The notes under the pieces are model-generated. The model was not told where the DNA came from. It searched no databases and saw only the letters and a list, made by a program, of their open reading frames with translations. A stretch of DNA of 64,000 bases from DATMER01 sp963741305. GTDB taxonomy: Bacteria; Acidobacteriota; Thermoanaerobaculia; Multivoradales; UBA5704. Below are positions 8,616 through 16,435 of the stretch, in pieces. The stretch lies in contig CAVUHL010000003.1 in assembly GCA_963741305.1 (NCBI GenBank), positions 806,001 through 870,000 on the forward strand, given 5' to 3'. The position numbers and the translations under genes are program-made. Within the stretch, counting starts at the first letter, position 1, and each line of letters opens with the position of its first letter.

Positions 8616-11600
8616 TTGCCGCAACGCGCTCTGCTGGTCTTGCTGCTCTCTCTGGCCACGCTCCCGGCGCTGGCGGGGCCGATCCCCTTGGACCGCGTCC
8701 CCGCTCCCTTGCAGCCATGGACGGAGTGGGCGCTGTTTGGCCACGAGGGCAAGCTCTGCTCTCCCTTCCTCGGTGGAGAGGAGAAGCGCTGCGCCTGGCC
8801 CGGGGTCCTGGCGCTCGACCTCGCCGACCAGGGCGGGAGCTTCCGCCAGGAGTGGGCGCTGGAGGCCGGCGGCTTTGTGCCGCTCCCCGGAGAGGCGCGG
8901 CGCTGGCCGCTCGACCTGCAGCTCGACGGCCGTCCCGCCGCCGCGGTCTCCCAGAAGGGCGATCCGGGGCTCTGGCTCCCGGCCGGCAATCACACCGTCA
9001 CCGGCTCGTTCCGGTGGGACGCCCTCCCGGAATCGCTCCCGGTCCCTGCCGAGGTGGGGGTTGTCGTGCTGACCGTCCGCGGTGCTCCGGTACCGTTCGC
9101 CGAGCGGGACGAGTCGGGCCGCGTCTTCCTCCAGGGCGTCCGCGCCGTGCGGACTGAGGAGGACCGCCTGGAGATCCGGGTCCAGCGCCGGATCGTGGAC
9201 GGCGTGCCGGTCGTCCTGACCACCCGCATCGAGCTGGCCGTGTCCGGCAAGGCCCGGGAGGTCCTCCTGGGCCGGGCGCTGCCGGACCGCTTCATCCCTC
9301 TCTCCCTCGCCGGGCCTCTTCCAGCCCGGCTGGAGCCGGGCGGTAGGCTGCGGGTGCAGGTCCGCCCCGGCAACTGGGTCCTCGAGGCGGCGGCCCGCGG
9401 TGCCGGGCCGGTCTCAGGCATCAAGGCTCCGATGCCTGGAGGTCCGTGGGCTCCCGAGGAGGTCTGGGTGTTCGAGGCCCGGCCCGGCGTCCGGCTGGTG
9501 GATGTCGAGGGCGTGCCCACGGTGGACCCGCAGCAGACCACGCTGCCCGCGGAGTGGAAGGCGCTCCCGGCCTACCGCGTCCGTCCCGGCGAGACCCTGC
9601 AACTGGCGGAGCGACGGCGCGGCGGCGCCGATCCCGCCGCGGACCGGCTGACTTTGAAGCGCGTGCTCTGGCTCGACTTCGACGGCGGCGGCTACACGTG
9701 GCAGGACCAGTTACAGGGGACCCTCGCCCGGAGCTGGCGCCTGGATGTGGCCCCGCCGGCCCGGCTCGAGCGGGTCTCGCTCGGTGGGGAGGACCAGGTG
9801 ATCACCCTCCGGCCCGGCTCAGACCGCACCGGGATCGAGGTGCGCCAGGGCCAGGTCGGGCTGACTGCCGAGGGCCGGCTCCCCGGCCGGGCCGCGTTGC
9901 CGGCCGTGGGCTGGGACCATGACTTCCACGAGGTCTCGGGCGAGCTCCGCATTCCGCCGGGCTGGCGCATCCTCGGCGCCCTCGGCGTCGACGACGCGCC
10001 GGGCACCTGGATCGGCCAGTGGACGCTGCTCGACCTGTTCCTCGTCCTTCTCCTGTCCCTCGCCGTGCGCTATCTGTGGGGGAACCGCTGGGCGGCCGTG
10101 GCGATCGCGGCCCTGGTCCTCACGTGGCATGAGCCCGGCGCACCGCGGTGGATCTGGGTCGCTGTCCTCGCCACCGAGGCGCTGCGCCGGGCGGTCGCGC
10201 CCGAAGGCCGGGCCGGGAAGCTCGCGCGGGCAGCGTCCGGGATCGCGCTCGGGATCCTCGCTCTGATGACCGTCGCCTTCCTCGCCGGCCAGATCCGGCA
10301 GGCGATCTACCCTGCCCTGGAGGTGACGCAGGGTAGCCCGGCCCTCGTTTTTAGCTCTATGGCCCCTCCCCCCGCTCCGCGACAGGAGGAGGAGATGAAG
10401 GATCTTGGTTACCTCGGCTCGGCGCAGGAGTCCCGGCCCGTGGCGATCGAGACCCAGGCGAAGAAGCTCAAGGAGATGGACCCGCGCGCGGTGGTGGCCA
10501 CGGGCGGGGGCCTGCCCGAATGGCAATGGCACCGGGTCGAGCTGCGCTGGAGCGGTCCCGTGGACAAGGACCACCAGGTGCGCTTCCTCCTCGTATCCCC
10601 GGCGGCCAATTTCGTGCTCACGCTCGTCCGCCTCGCCCTGCTGGCCCTGCTGGTGCTGCACGCCCTGCGCGCGGCCGGGCTCCGCCTGCAGCGGCGTATG
10701 CCTCCTGTCATCCTGCTCTGCCTCCTCCTGCTGCCGGCGCTGCCGGCAGTTGCCAACGCGCAGACCGCGCCGAGCGCCGCGGACCTGGAGCAGCTCCGGC
10801 AGGCGCTGCTCGCTCCGCCCGACTGCCATCCGGAGTGCGCGTCGAGCCCGCGGATGTTCCTCGATGCCTCGCCGGGCTCGCTCCGCCTACGCTTCGAGGT
10901 GGGAGCGGCGGCAAACGTAGCCGTGCCTCTTCCCGGGGGAGTCCAGCAGTGGCTTCCGTCGGAAGTGCGGATCGACGGCCGGCCGGCCGCGGTGGCGCGC
11001 ACTCCGGATGGGCGGATCTGGACCCTCGTCGGCCCTGGCCGGCACGAGGTCCTGCTGACCGGTCCGCTGCCCGAGCGCGAGACCGTGCAGGTGCCGCTGC
11101 CGCTTCGCTCTCACCGGGTGGACGTGGCCGCGAGCGGCTGGACCGTCGACGGAGTCCACGAGGACGGCCAGGCGGACGACAACCTCCAGCTCACGAGGGT
11201 ACGGAGCGGCCCGTCCGACGGCGCTTTCCAGGCCGGGGAGCTGCCTCCCTTCCTGGAGGTCCGGCGCACGCTGGTGCTGGGTCTGACCTGGCGGGTTGAA
11301 ACCCGGGTCGTCCGGATCTCGCCCGCGGGCGTGCCCGCCTCGGTGGCGGTGCCGCTCCTGCCCGGCGAGTCCGTGACCACCGCGGGCGTGCGGGTCCAGA
11401 AGGGCACAGTGCAGGTGAGCCTCGGTCCCCAGGCCCTGGAGACAGCCTGGACCTCCACGCTAGCGCCGCGCCCGGAGCTGCGGCTCGCCGCGCCGCGCAC
11501 CCTGGCCTGGACCGAGGTCTGGCGGCTCGCCGCGAGCCCGGTCTGGCACGTGGAGGCTCGGGGTATAGCGCCTCTGCTCCCCGCGGCCCAGGGGGGAGCC

Positions 11601-12626
11601 GTGCGCATCCCCGAGTGGCGCCCCTGGCCGGGGGAGGCCGTGATCCTGGCGGTGACGCGGCCGGCCGGAGTCGCCGGCCAGACCCTCACCGTGGACCGCA
11701 CGCTCCTGACCGCGGTCCCGGGCCGCCGCGCCACGGATGCCAGCCTGGACGTCTTCCTGCGGAGCAGCCGCGGCGGCCGGCACACCGTCGTGCTGCCGGA
11801 GGGGGCCGAGCTGCTGTCCTTGAAGATCGACGACAAGGACCAGCCGGTCCGGCAGGAGGGGAGGGACGTGGTGCTGCCCGTGCGTCCCGGCAGCCAGAAG
11901 ATCGGAATCGCCTGGCGGGAGCCGCGGGGCATGTCCCTCCTCTTCCGCTCGCCGGCCGTGGACCTGAACGTGCGGAGCGTCAACGCGAGCCAGGTCGTGA
12001 AAGTGCCGGAGAGCCGCTGGGTCCTGCTCGTGGGCGGGCCGCGCCTGGGCCCGGCGGTCCTCTTCTGGAGCCTGCTGGCCGTGATCGTGCTGTCCGCGCT
12101 GGTGCTGGGGCAGGTGAAGATCACGCCGCTTTCCACGCGGGACTGGATCCTGCTGGGGATCGGCCTGTCGCAGGCGCCCCTGATCGGCGCCGCGGTCGTG
12201 GCCGGCTGGCTCCTGGTGCTCGGGCTGCGGAGGAGGAGGGGAGCGAGGGCTGCAGAGATGCCGCGAGCCCTCGCGTTCAATCTGTTCCAGATCCTGCTGG
12301 TGATCTGGACCGCGGTAGCCTTCGGGATCCTCTTCTGGGCGATCCAGCAGGGGTTGCTGGGCGCGCCCGAGATGCAGATCGCGGGCTACGACTCATGGGC
12401 CCAGGAGCTCCACTGGTACCAGGACCGGACGGGCGAGCTGCTGCCGGCACCCTGGGTGCTCTCGGTTCCGCTCCTGGTCTACCGCCTCGCCATGCTGGGC
12501 TGGGCACTGTGGCTCGCCATGGCCCTCCTGCGCTGGCTGCGCTGGGGCTGGGAGAGCTTCACCACGGGCGGGGGCTGGCGGGGATTACGCCGGCGGAGCC
12601 CGGTAGCAGAGGAGGGGCAGGCTTGA
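8616..12626 (+). CDS. Large uncharacterised envelope protein with signal peptide and several membrane segments
   Basis: 1336 residues from a TTG preceded by a purine-rich GGGGTGGA. The signal peptide is residues 1-20 (ALLVLLLSLATLPALAG). Two beta-rich halves resemble each other loosely (each starts with a Cys pair and a V/LPL...G-R-P segment, at about 45-150 and about 710-830). They are separated by hydrophobic helices near 475-560 (LLDLFLVLLLSLAVRYLWG, then a second cluster) and 670-710; more helices occur at about 1140-1330. I do not recognise a named family. The TTGA overlap with the glycosyltransferase suggests a joint envelope function. Confidence 0.8.
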   Translation: MPQRALLVLLLSLATLPALAGPIPLDRVPAPLQPWTEWALFGHEGKLCSPFLGGEEKRCAWPGVLALDLADQGGSFRQEWALEAGGFVPLPGEARRWPLDLQLDGRPAAAVSQKGDPGLWLPAGNHTVTGSFRWDALPESLPVPAEVGVVVLTVRGAPVPFAERDESGRVFLQGVRAVRTEEDRLEIRVQRRIVDGVPVVLTTRIELAVSGKAREVLLGRALPDRFIPLSLAGPLPARLEPGGRLRVQVRPGNWVLEAAARGAGPVSGIKAPMPGGPWAPEEVWVFEARPGVRLVDVEGVPTVDPQQTTLPAEWKALPAYRVRPGETLQLAERRRGGADPAADRLTLKRVLWLDFDGGGYTWQDQLQGTLARSWRLDVAPPARLERVSLGGEDQVITLRPGSDRTGIEVRQGQVGLTAEGRLPGRAALPAVGWDHDFHEVSGELRIPPGWRILGALGVDDAPGTWIGQWTLLDLFLVLLLSLAVRYLWGNRWAAVAIAALVLTWHEPGAPRWIWVAVLATEALRRAVAPEGRAGKLARAASGIALGILALMTVAFLAGQIRQAIYPALEVTQGSPALVFSSMAPPPAPRQEEEMKDLGYLGSAQESRPVAIETQAKKLKEMDPRAVVATGGGLPEWQWHRVELRWSGPVDKDHQVRFLLVSPAANFVLTLVRLALLALLVLHALRAAGLRLQRRMPPVILLCLLLLPALPAVANAQTAPSAADLEQLRQALLAPPDCHPECASSPRMFLDASPGSLRLRFEVGAAANVAVPLPGGVQQWLPSEVRIDGRPAAVARTPDGRIWTLVGPGRHEVLLTGPLPERETVQVPLPLRSHRVDVAASGWTVDGVHEDGQADDNLQLTRVRSGPSDGAFQAGELPPFLEVRRTLVLGLTWRVETRVVRISPAGVPASVAVPLLPGESVTTAGVRVQKGTVQVSLGPQALETAWTSTLAPRPELRLAAPRTLAWTEVWRLAASPVWHVEARGIAPLLPAAQGGAVRIPEWRPWPGEAVILAVTRPAGVAGQTLTVDRTLLTAVPGRRATDASLDVFLRSSRGGRHTVVLPEGAELLSLKIDDKDQPVRQEGRDVVLPVRPGSQKIGIAWREPRGMSLLFRSPAVDLNVRSVNASQVVKVPESRWVLLVGGPRLGPAVLFWSLLAVIVLSALVLGQVKITPLSTRDWILLGIGLSQAPLIGAAVVAGWLLVLGLRRRRGARAAEMPRALAFNLFQILLVIWTAVAFGILFWAIQQGLLGAPEMQIAGYDSWAQELHWYQDRTGELLPAPWVLSVPLLVYRLAMLGWALWLAMALLRWLRWGWESFTTGGGWRGLRRRSPVAEEGQA

Positions 12627-13915
12627 TCCGGCGCATCGTCCTTTCCACGTTCGGCTCCCTGGGAGACCTACATCCTTTCATCGCTCTGGGGCTCGGCCTG
12701 CGCGAGCGCGGGCACGAGGCCGTCTTCGCCACGGGGGAGTACTACCGTCCGAAGATCGAGGGGCTCGGCTTCGAGCTCCGCGCCCTCCGGCCGAACGTCT
12801 CGCCGGACGACCGGGAGATGGTCGCCCTTCTCATGGACATCAAGAAGGGGAGCGAGCGGGTGTTGCGGGGCATGATGTTCCCGAACCTTCGGGATACCTA
12901 CGCCGACCTGCGGGCTGCGGCGGAAGGCGCTGACTTCCTGCTCGCCGGGGAGCTGGTCTATGCCGCGCCGATCCTGGGCGAGAAGACCGGCCTCCCCTGG
13001 GCCTCGGTCACGCTCTCGCCGCTCTCGTTCCTCTCCGCCTGGGACCCGCCGGTCCTGCCTCCGCATCCCGGGCTTGCGAAGCTGCGGCGGCTGGGCCCGC
13101 GGGTGAACCGGGCCGTGATGGGTTTCGGCCGGCTGGCCACCCGCTCCTGGATCAAGCCGGTGCAGGAGCTGCGCCGGGATCTGGGCCTGCCGCTGGGCGA
13201 GCACCCCATCTTCGAGGGCAAGCTCTCGCCTCACCTGGGGCTCGCGCTCTTCTCCCGGGTGATCGGCGAGCCGCAGCCCGACTGGCCATCCAATACGGTG
13301 ATCACCGGCTTCGCCACCTACGACGCCAAGAGGGAGAACCTGGGGACCTCCGCGCCCGAGCTGGAGCGCTTCCTGGACCAGGGGGAGCCGCCCATCGTCT
13401 TCACCCTGGGCTCGGCGGCGGTGCTCGACCCTGGCGAGTTCTACCAGGAGAGCGCCAAGGCTGCCCGGGAGCTGGGCCGCCGCGCCGTCCTGCTCATGGG
13501 CTGGAACCCGCTGCCCACGGATCTCCCAAAGGAGATCTTCGCCACCGACTACGCGCCTTACTCGGACGTTTTCCCCAGGGCCGCGGCCATCGTCCATCAA
13601 GGGGGCATCGGCACCACGGCCCAGGGCCTGCGCGCCGGCCGTCCAACCCTGGTCATGCCCTACAGCCACGACCAGCCGGACAACGCGGCCCGGTTGGAGA
13701 GGCTCGGGACCTCGCGGACGATCCCCCGGAACCGGTACACCGCGGCCCGGGCCGTGACGGAGCTGTGCGAGCTCCTGGGAAACCCCAAGTACGCTGTCAG
13801 AGCCGAGGAAATTGGCCGGATCGTCCAGGCCGAGGATGGGGTGACGGCGGCCTGCGACGCGATCGAGGCGCGGCTTATTGGGGCGCCGCGGCTGTCCGAA
13901 AACTCTCCGCCGTAG
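12623..13915 (+). CDS. GT-B glycosyltransferase (UGT/MGT-like), altered C-terminus
   Basis: 430 residues from TTG 12623, which overlaps the preceding stop (TTGA) and follows a strong AGGAGG. The N-terminal domain starts IVLSTFGSLGDLHPFIALG, as in UDP-glucuronosyl/rhamnosyl-type transferases. The C-terminal domain has the nucleotide-sugar signature AAAIVHQGGIGTTAQGL plus PYSHDQPDNAARL. It probably glycosylates a lipid or small molecule. The last residues (IGAPRLSENSPP) are encoded by the start of the 21-bp tandem array; a copy of the pre-array 3' end with an immediate stop lies at 14290-14308, so the natural end was probably ...IEARL. Confidence 0.9.
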   Translation: MIRRIVLSTFGSLGDLHPFIALGLGLRERGHEAVFATGEYYRPKIEGLGFELRALRPNVSPDDREMVALLMDIKKGSERVLRGMMFPNLRDTYADLRAAAEGADFLLAGELVYAAPILGEKTGLPWASVTLSPLSFLSAWDPPVLPPHPGLAKLRRLGPRVNRAVMGFGRLATRSWIKPVQELRRDLGLPLGEHPIFEGKLSPHLGLALFSRVIGEPQPDWPSNTVITGFATYDAKRENLGTSAPELERFLDQGEPPIVFTLGSAAVLDPGEFYQESAKAARELGRRAVLLMGWNPLPTDLPKEIFATDYAPYSDVFPRAAAIVHQGGIGTTAQGLRAGRPTLVMPYSHDQPDNAARLERLGTSRTIPRNRYTAARAVTELCELLGNPKYAVRAEEIGRIVQAEDGVTAACDAIEARLIGAPRLSENSPP

Positions 13916-14292
13916 TCCGAAAACTCCACACCGCAGTCCGACCTTGCTTCGCCGTAGTCCGAAAACTCTCGGCAGCTGTCCGAGCTTGCGACGCAGCTGT
14001 CCGAGCTTGCGACACGGCAGTCCGAACTTGCGACGCTGCAGTCCGAAAACTCCCGGCCGCAGTCCGAAAACTTTTCGCTGTGGTCCGAAAACTCTTCGGT
14101 GCAGTCCGAAAACTTTGCGCTTCTGTCCGAAAACTTCGCGTAGCTGTCCGATGAATTCGGAATTTGGTCCGATAAGTTTGGGTTTTTGTCCGAAAACTTC
14201 CCGCTTTAGTCCGATAAATCGTGGCTGTAGTCCGATTTCTCTGTGATTTTGTCCGATTAATTCGGGCTTTGGTCCGAAACGGAGCCCCACGA
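13894..14292. repeat. Array of 19 tandem 21-bp units starting GTCCGA, flanked by a 16-bp direct repeat
   Basis: GTCCGA recurs every 21 bases at 13894, 13915, 13936 and so on to 14272 with no indel, making 19 units. Most units continue AAAACT(C/T); the last 9 bases vary. Units become A+T-richer towards the right. CGATCGAGGCGCGGCT occurs on both sides, at 13860-13875 (inside the glycosyltransferase) and 14290-14305. The stretch from 13916 to 14303 holds no credible gene: long open frames on both strands are expected because the period is a multiple of three. Confidence 0.93.
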
Positions 14293-14303
14293 TCGAGGCG
14301 CGG

Positions 14304-14639
14304 CTATAAGAGAGTGAAGAAGCCGGCCCCCTGGGTGACCGCTGGCGCGGTCTCCGGTTCGGATGCTGGATGGATCCGGACCGGGGAGGGGGTCGGCGTA
14401 TCCGCGGCAGGTGCCGCGGCAATGGCAGGACCGGGCGGCGGCGTCGACACCGGGAAGTGCGGCACCGGTACGCCAGATTGCTGGCCGTCCTTTCCCAACT
14501 TCTCGCAAGCCGCCTTCGCGGCCCTCTCGCCCATGGGGCAAACCTCCTCCGCGCAGAGGGGAAGCCCCAGCAGCAGGACGAGCGCACCGATCAGAGAGAC
14601 AGAGGAGAGAGTGCGGAAGTAGCCGGGACGACTGGCCAT
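14304..14639 (-). CDS. Small secreted proline-rich protein, unknown
   Basis: 111 residues. A signal peptide (LSSVSLIGALVLLLGLPLCA) is followed by a short Cys-containing segment (EEVCPMGERAAKAACEKLG) and a Pro/Ala-rich tail (STPPPGPAIAAAPAADTPTP). No clear Shine-Dalgarno precedes the ATG, so the gene is plausible but not certain. It converges on the 21-bp array, and its stop codon lies at the end of the right-hand 16-bp direct repeat. No family recognised. Confidence 0.5.
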   Translation of the reverse strand: MASRPGYFRTLSSVSLIGALVLLLGLPLCAEEVCPMGERAAKAACEKLGKDGQQSGVPVPHFPVSTPPPGPAIAAAPAADTPTPSPVRIHPASEPETAPAVTQGAGFFTLL

Positions 14640-14703
14640 GGCCCCATGGTACTCCCCGGAGGCAATGAGTGCAAATCCTCTGAAAGTGCAACCGAAGGCG
14701 CTG

Positions 14704-15075
14704 TTACCGTGACGCCATGGCTCCAGCGCCGCCCGCCATCTGGCGGCAGGAGTCGGCGCATCGGCGGCAGACTTCCGCGCAACGCCGCATCATGTCGTCG
14801 TCCGCCAGGCGCTCGCAGTCCTCGGCGCAACGCTGGCAAACCTCCGAGCAGGCCCGGCAGGTCTCGGTGTGCAGGTCCGAGTGGCGGATCATGAAGTTGG
14901 CGCTGGTCTGGCAGACCTCGGCGCAGTCGAGCAGCAGGCGGATGTGGTGCGCCTCGGCGTGGCGGCCTCCCTTGTCCAGGCAGTGGGTCACGGTGTGCAG
15001 GCAGACCTGGTGGCACTCCTGGCAGTTGTCGATGCAGCGCTCCATCTCGGGTGAGTGCTTGTGCGGGTGGTTCAT
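14704..15075 (-). CDS. Four-helix-bundle copper-storage protein (Csp-like)
   Basis: 123 residues from ATG 15075, preceded by AAGGAGG at good spacing; the longer frame upstream lacks support. Sixteen cysteines are spaced as C-x2-C, C-x3-C or C-x6-C along predicted helices (ERCIDNCQECHQVC, LDCAEVC, ETCRACSEVCQRCAEDC, RRCAEVCRRCADSC), the hallmark of the Csp/DUF326 copper-binding bundle that binds many Cu(I) ions inside its core. No export signal is visible, so it is probably cytosolic. It is divergent from a cation-efflux gene 68 bp away, which suggests a metal-handling pair. Confidence 0.93.
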   Translation of the reverse strand: MNHPHKHSPEMERCIDNCQECHQVCLHTVTHCLDKGGRHAEAHHIRLLLDCAEVCQTSANFMIRHSDLHTETCRACSEVCQRCAEDCERLADDDMMRRCAEVCRRCADSCRQMAGGAGAMASR

Positions 15076-15143
15076 CCTGGTGTCCTCCTTCGAACTGGAA
15101 GGGCTGCAAGGTCCGGGCCGCCGCCTGTGCCAGAATCTCCCGC

Positions 15144-16040
15144 ATGGGCGCCGGACACGCACACCACGATCATGGGCACGGGCATTCGAACCGCCGGCGG
15201 CTCGCGCTGACGCTCGTCCTTGCCGCCGTCTACATGCTGGCCGAGGCCGTGGGCGGCTGGCTCACCGGCTCTCTGGCCCTTCTGGCCGATGCCGGGCACA
15301 TGCTCTCGGATGCCGCGGCCCTCGGCCTCTCGCTCTTCGCCATCTGGATCGCGCAACGCCCGCCCACCCCGCGCCGCACCTGGGGCTACTACCGCACGGA
15401 GATCCTCGCTGCCCTGGCCAACGGCGCCACCCTGGTGGCCATCTCCGTGTGGGTTGTGATCGAGGCGGTCGAGCGCTTCCGCAACCCGCCCGAGGTGGAC
15501 GCCCCTGTCATGATGGCGATCGCCGTGGGAGGCCTGGTGGTCAACCTGATCGGGCTGGCCATCCTGAGCGGCGGCCGGAACGAGAGCCTGAACGTGCGCG
15601 GGGCCTGGCTTCACGTCCTCACCGACGCCCTCGGGAGCGTCCAGGCCATCGCCGCTGGCGCCCTGATCTGGGCCTATGGCTGGAATTGGGCCGATCCCGT
15701 GGCGTCGATCCTGATCTCGCTGCTGGTCGTCTACTCTGCCTGGCATCTCCTCAAGGAGACGGTCGGGGTGCTCATGGAGGGGACGCCCGCCCATATCGAC
15801 CTGGATGAGGTGCGGAACGCCCTCGCCGGCCTGCCCGGTGTCTGTGGTGTGCACGACCTCCACGTGTGGACCATCACCAGCGGCATGGAGGCGCTCTCGG
15901 CCCACCTTGTGGTGGTTGAGGAGGCCTCCACCACCCTCCTGCTCCAGCAGGTCCAGTCCTCCCTTCATGACCGGTTCGGCATTCATCACACTACCGTCCA
16001 GATCGAGCCCGAACCCTGCGGTCGTTTCACCCATCCGTAG
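15144..16040 (+). CDS. Cation diffusion facilitator (CDF) metal efflux protein, CzcD-like
   Basis: 298 residues from ATG 15144, which begins with a His-rich tail (HAHHDHGHGH). Six membrane helices carry the metal-site motifs LLADAGHMLSDAAALG (TM2, H-x3-D) and LHVLTDALGS (TM5, H-x3-D), followed by a C-terminal cytoplasmic domain (GVHDLHVWTITSGMEALSAH). CDF proteins exchange Zn(II), Co(II) or Cd(II) for protons. Divergence from the Csp-like copper protein suggests shared metal-responsive control, but no regulator or clear operator is in the short gap. Confidence 0.95.
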   Translation: MGAGHAHHDHGHGHSNRRRLALTLVLAAVYMLAEAVGGWLTGSLALLADAGHMLSDAAALGLSLFAIWIAQRPPTPRRTWGYYRTEILAALANGATLVAISVWVVIEAVERFRNPPEVDAPVMMAIAVGGLVVNLIGLAILSGGRNESLNVRGAWLHVLTDALGSVQAIAAGALIWAYGWNWADPVASILISLLVVYSAWHLLKETVGVLMEGTPAHIDLDEVRNALAGLPGVCGVHDLHVWTITSGMEALSAHLVVVEEASTTLLLQQVQSSLHDRFGIHHTTVQIEPEPCGRFTHP

Positions 16041-16119
16041 GCGCGGCACGCGCCTTGCTCGTTCCAAGAGCGAGGCGGGGACATTTCCCGCCTCTCTGCC
16101 AACTACGTGGAGGAACACG

Positions 16120-16302
16120 ATGGCCAACCAGAGCAGCAAGAGAGGCGTGCGTTCCGATTCCCAGAAGAGAGACCGCTCGCGCCATGACTTCGATCCGATG
16201 CCTGCCACCGCCCCCGTCGAGGGAGCCTTTGGACACACCCCTGAGGCCTCCGCGCAGGAGCACTCCACCTACGACCGGGAATCCGAGAGGAACGAGCGCT
16301 AG
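16120..16302 (+). CDS. Small highly charged protein, unknown
   Basis: 60 residues from ATG 16120 with GGAGG seven bases upstream. The sequence is hydrophilic and disorder-like (SSKRGVRSDSQKRDRSRHDF ... YDRESERNER), without Cys, signal or membrane segment. The good ribosome site and the downstream hairpin at 16319 support a real gene. No family recognised; a stress or nucleic-acid-binding role is conceivable from composition only. Confidence 0.65.
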   Translation: MANQSSKRGVRSDSQKRDRSRHDFDPMPATAPVEGAFGHTPEASAQEHSTYDRESERNER

Positions 16303-16318
16303 TTAGACCTTGAGTGGG

Positions 16319-16343
16319 CCCCGGCCGGGGGTTCCGGCCGGGG
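16319..16343 (+). terminator. Strong GC hairpin after the small charged protein
   Basis: CCCCGGCCGG, loop GGGTT, CCGGCCGGGG: a perfect 10-bp stem 17 bp after the stop at 16302. No T tract follows, so it is either a weak intrinsic terminator or a pause/stability hairpin. Confidence 0.5.
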
Positions 16344-16435
16344 CGATAACTCCCCAGGGCGATCCTCTGGCCAAGCCATGCTAAGATATTTATAAATCTT
16401 TCTGGCATCCGGGCTGGCCCGGTGAGGAACGTCCC

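Noticed and set aside
13894..14292. CRISPR-like array
   Set aside because: Only 6 bases are invariant per 21-bp unit, there are no spacers of 25-40 bp and no cas genes nearby.
13860..14305. Transposon insertion explaining the 16-bp direct repeat
   Set aside because: There is no transposase and no terminal inverted repeat; slippage or recombination around the array is as likely.
12668..14587. 639-residue minus-strand open frame across the glycosyltransferase and the array
   Set aside because: It is antisense to a recognisable glycosyltransferase, and its heptad repeats come from the 21-bp array.
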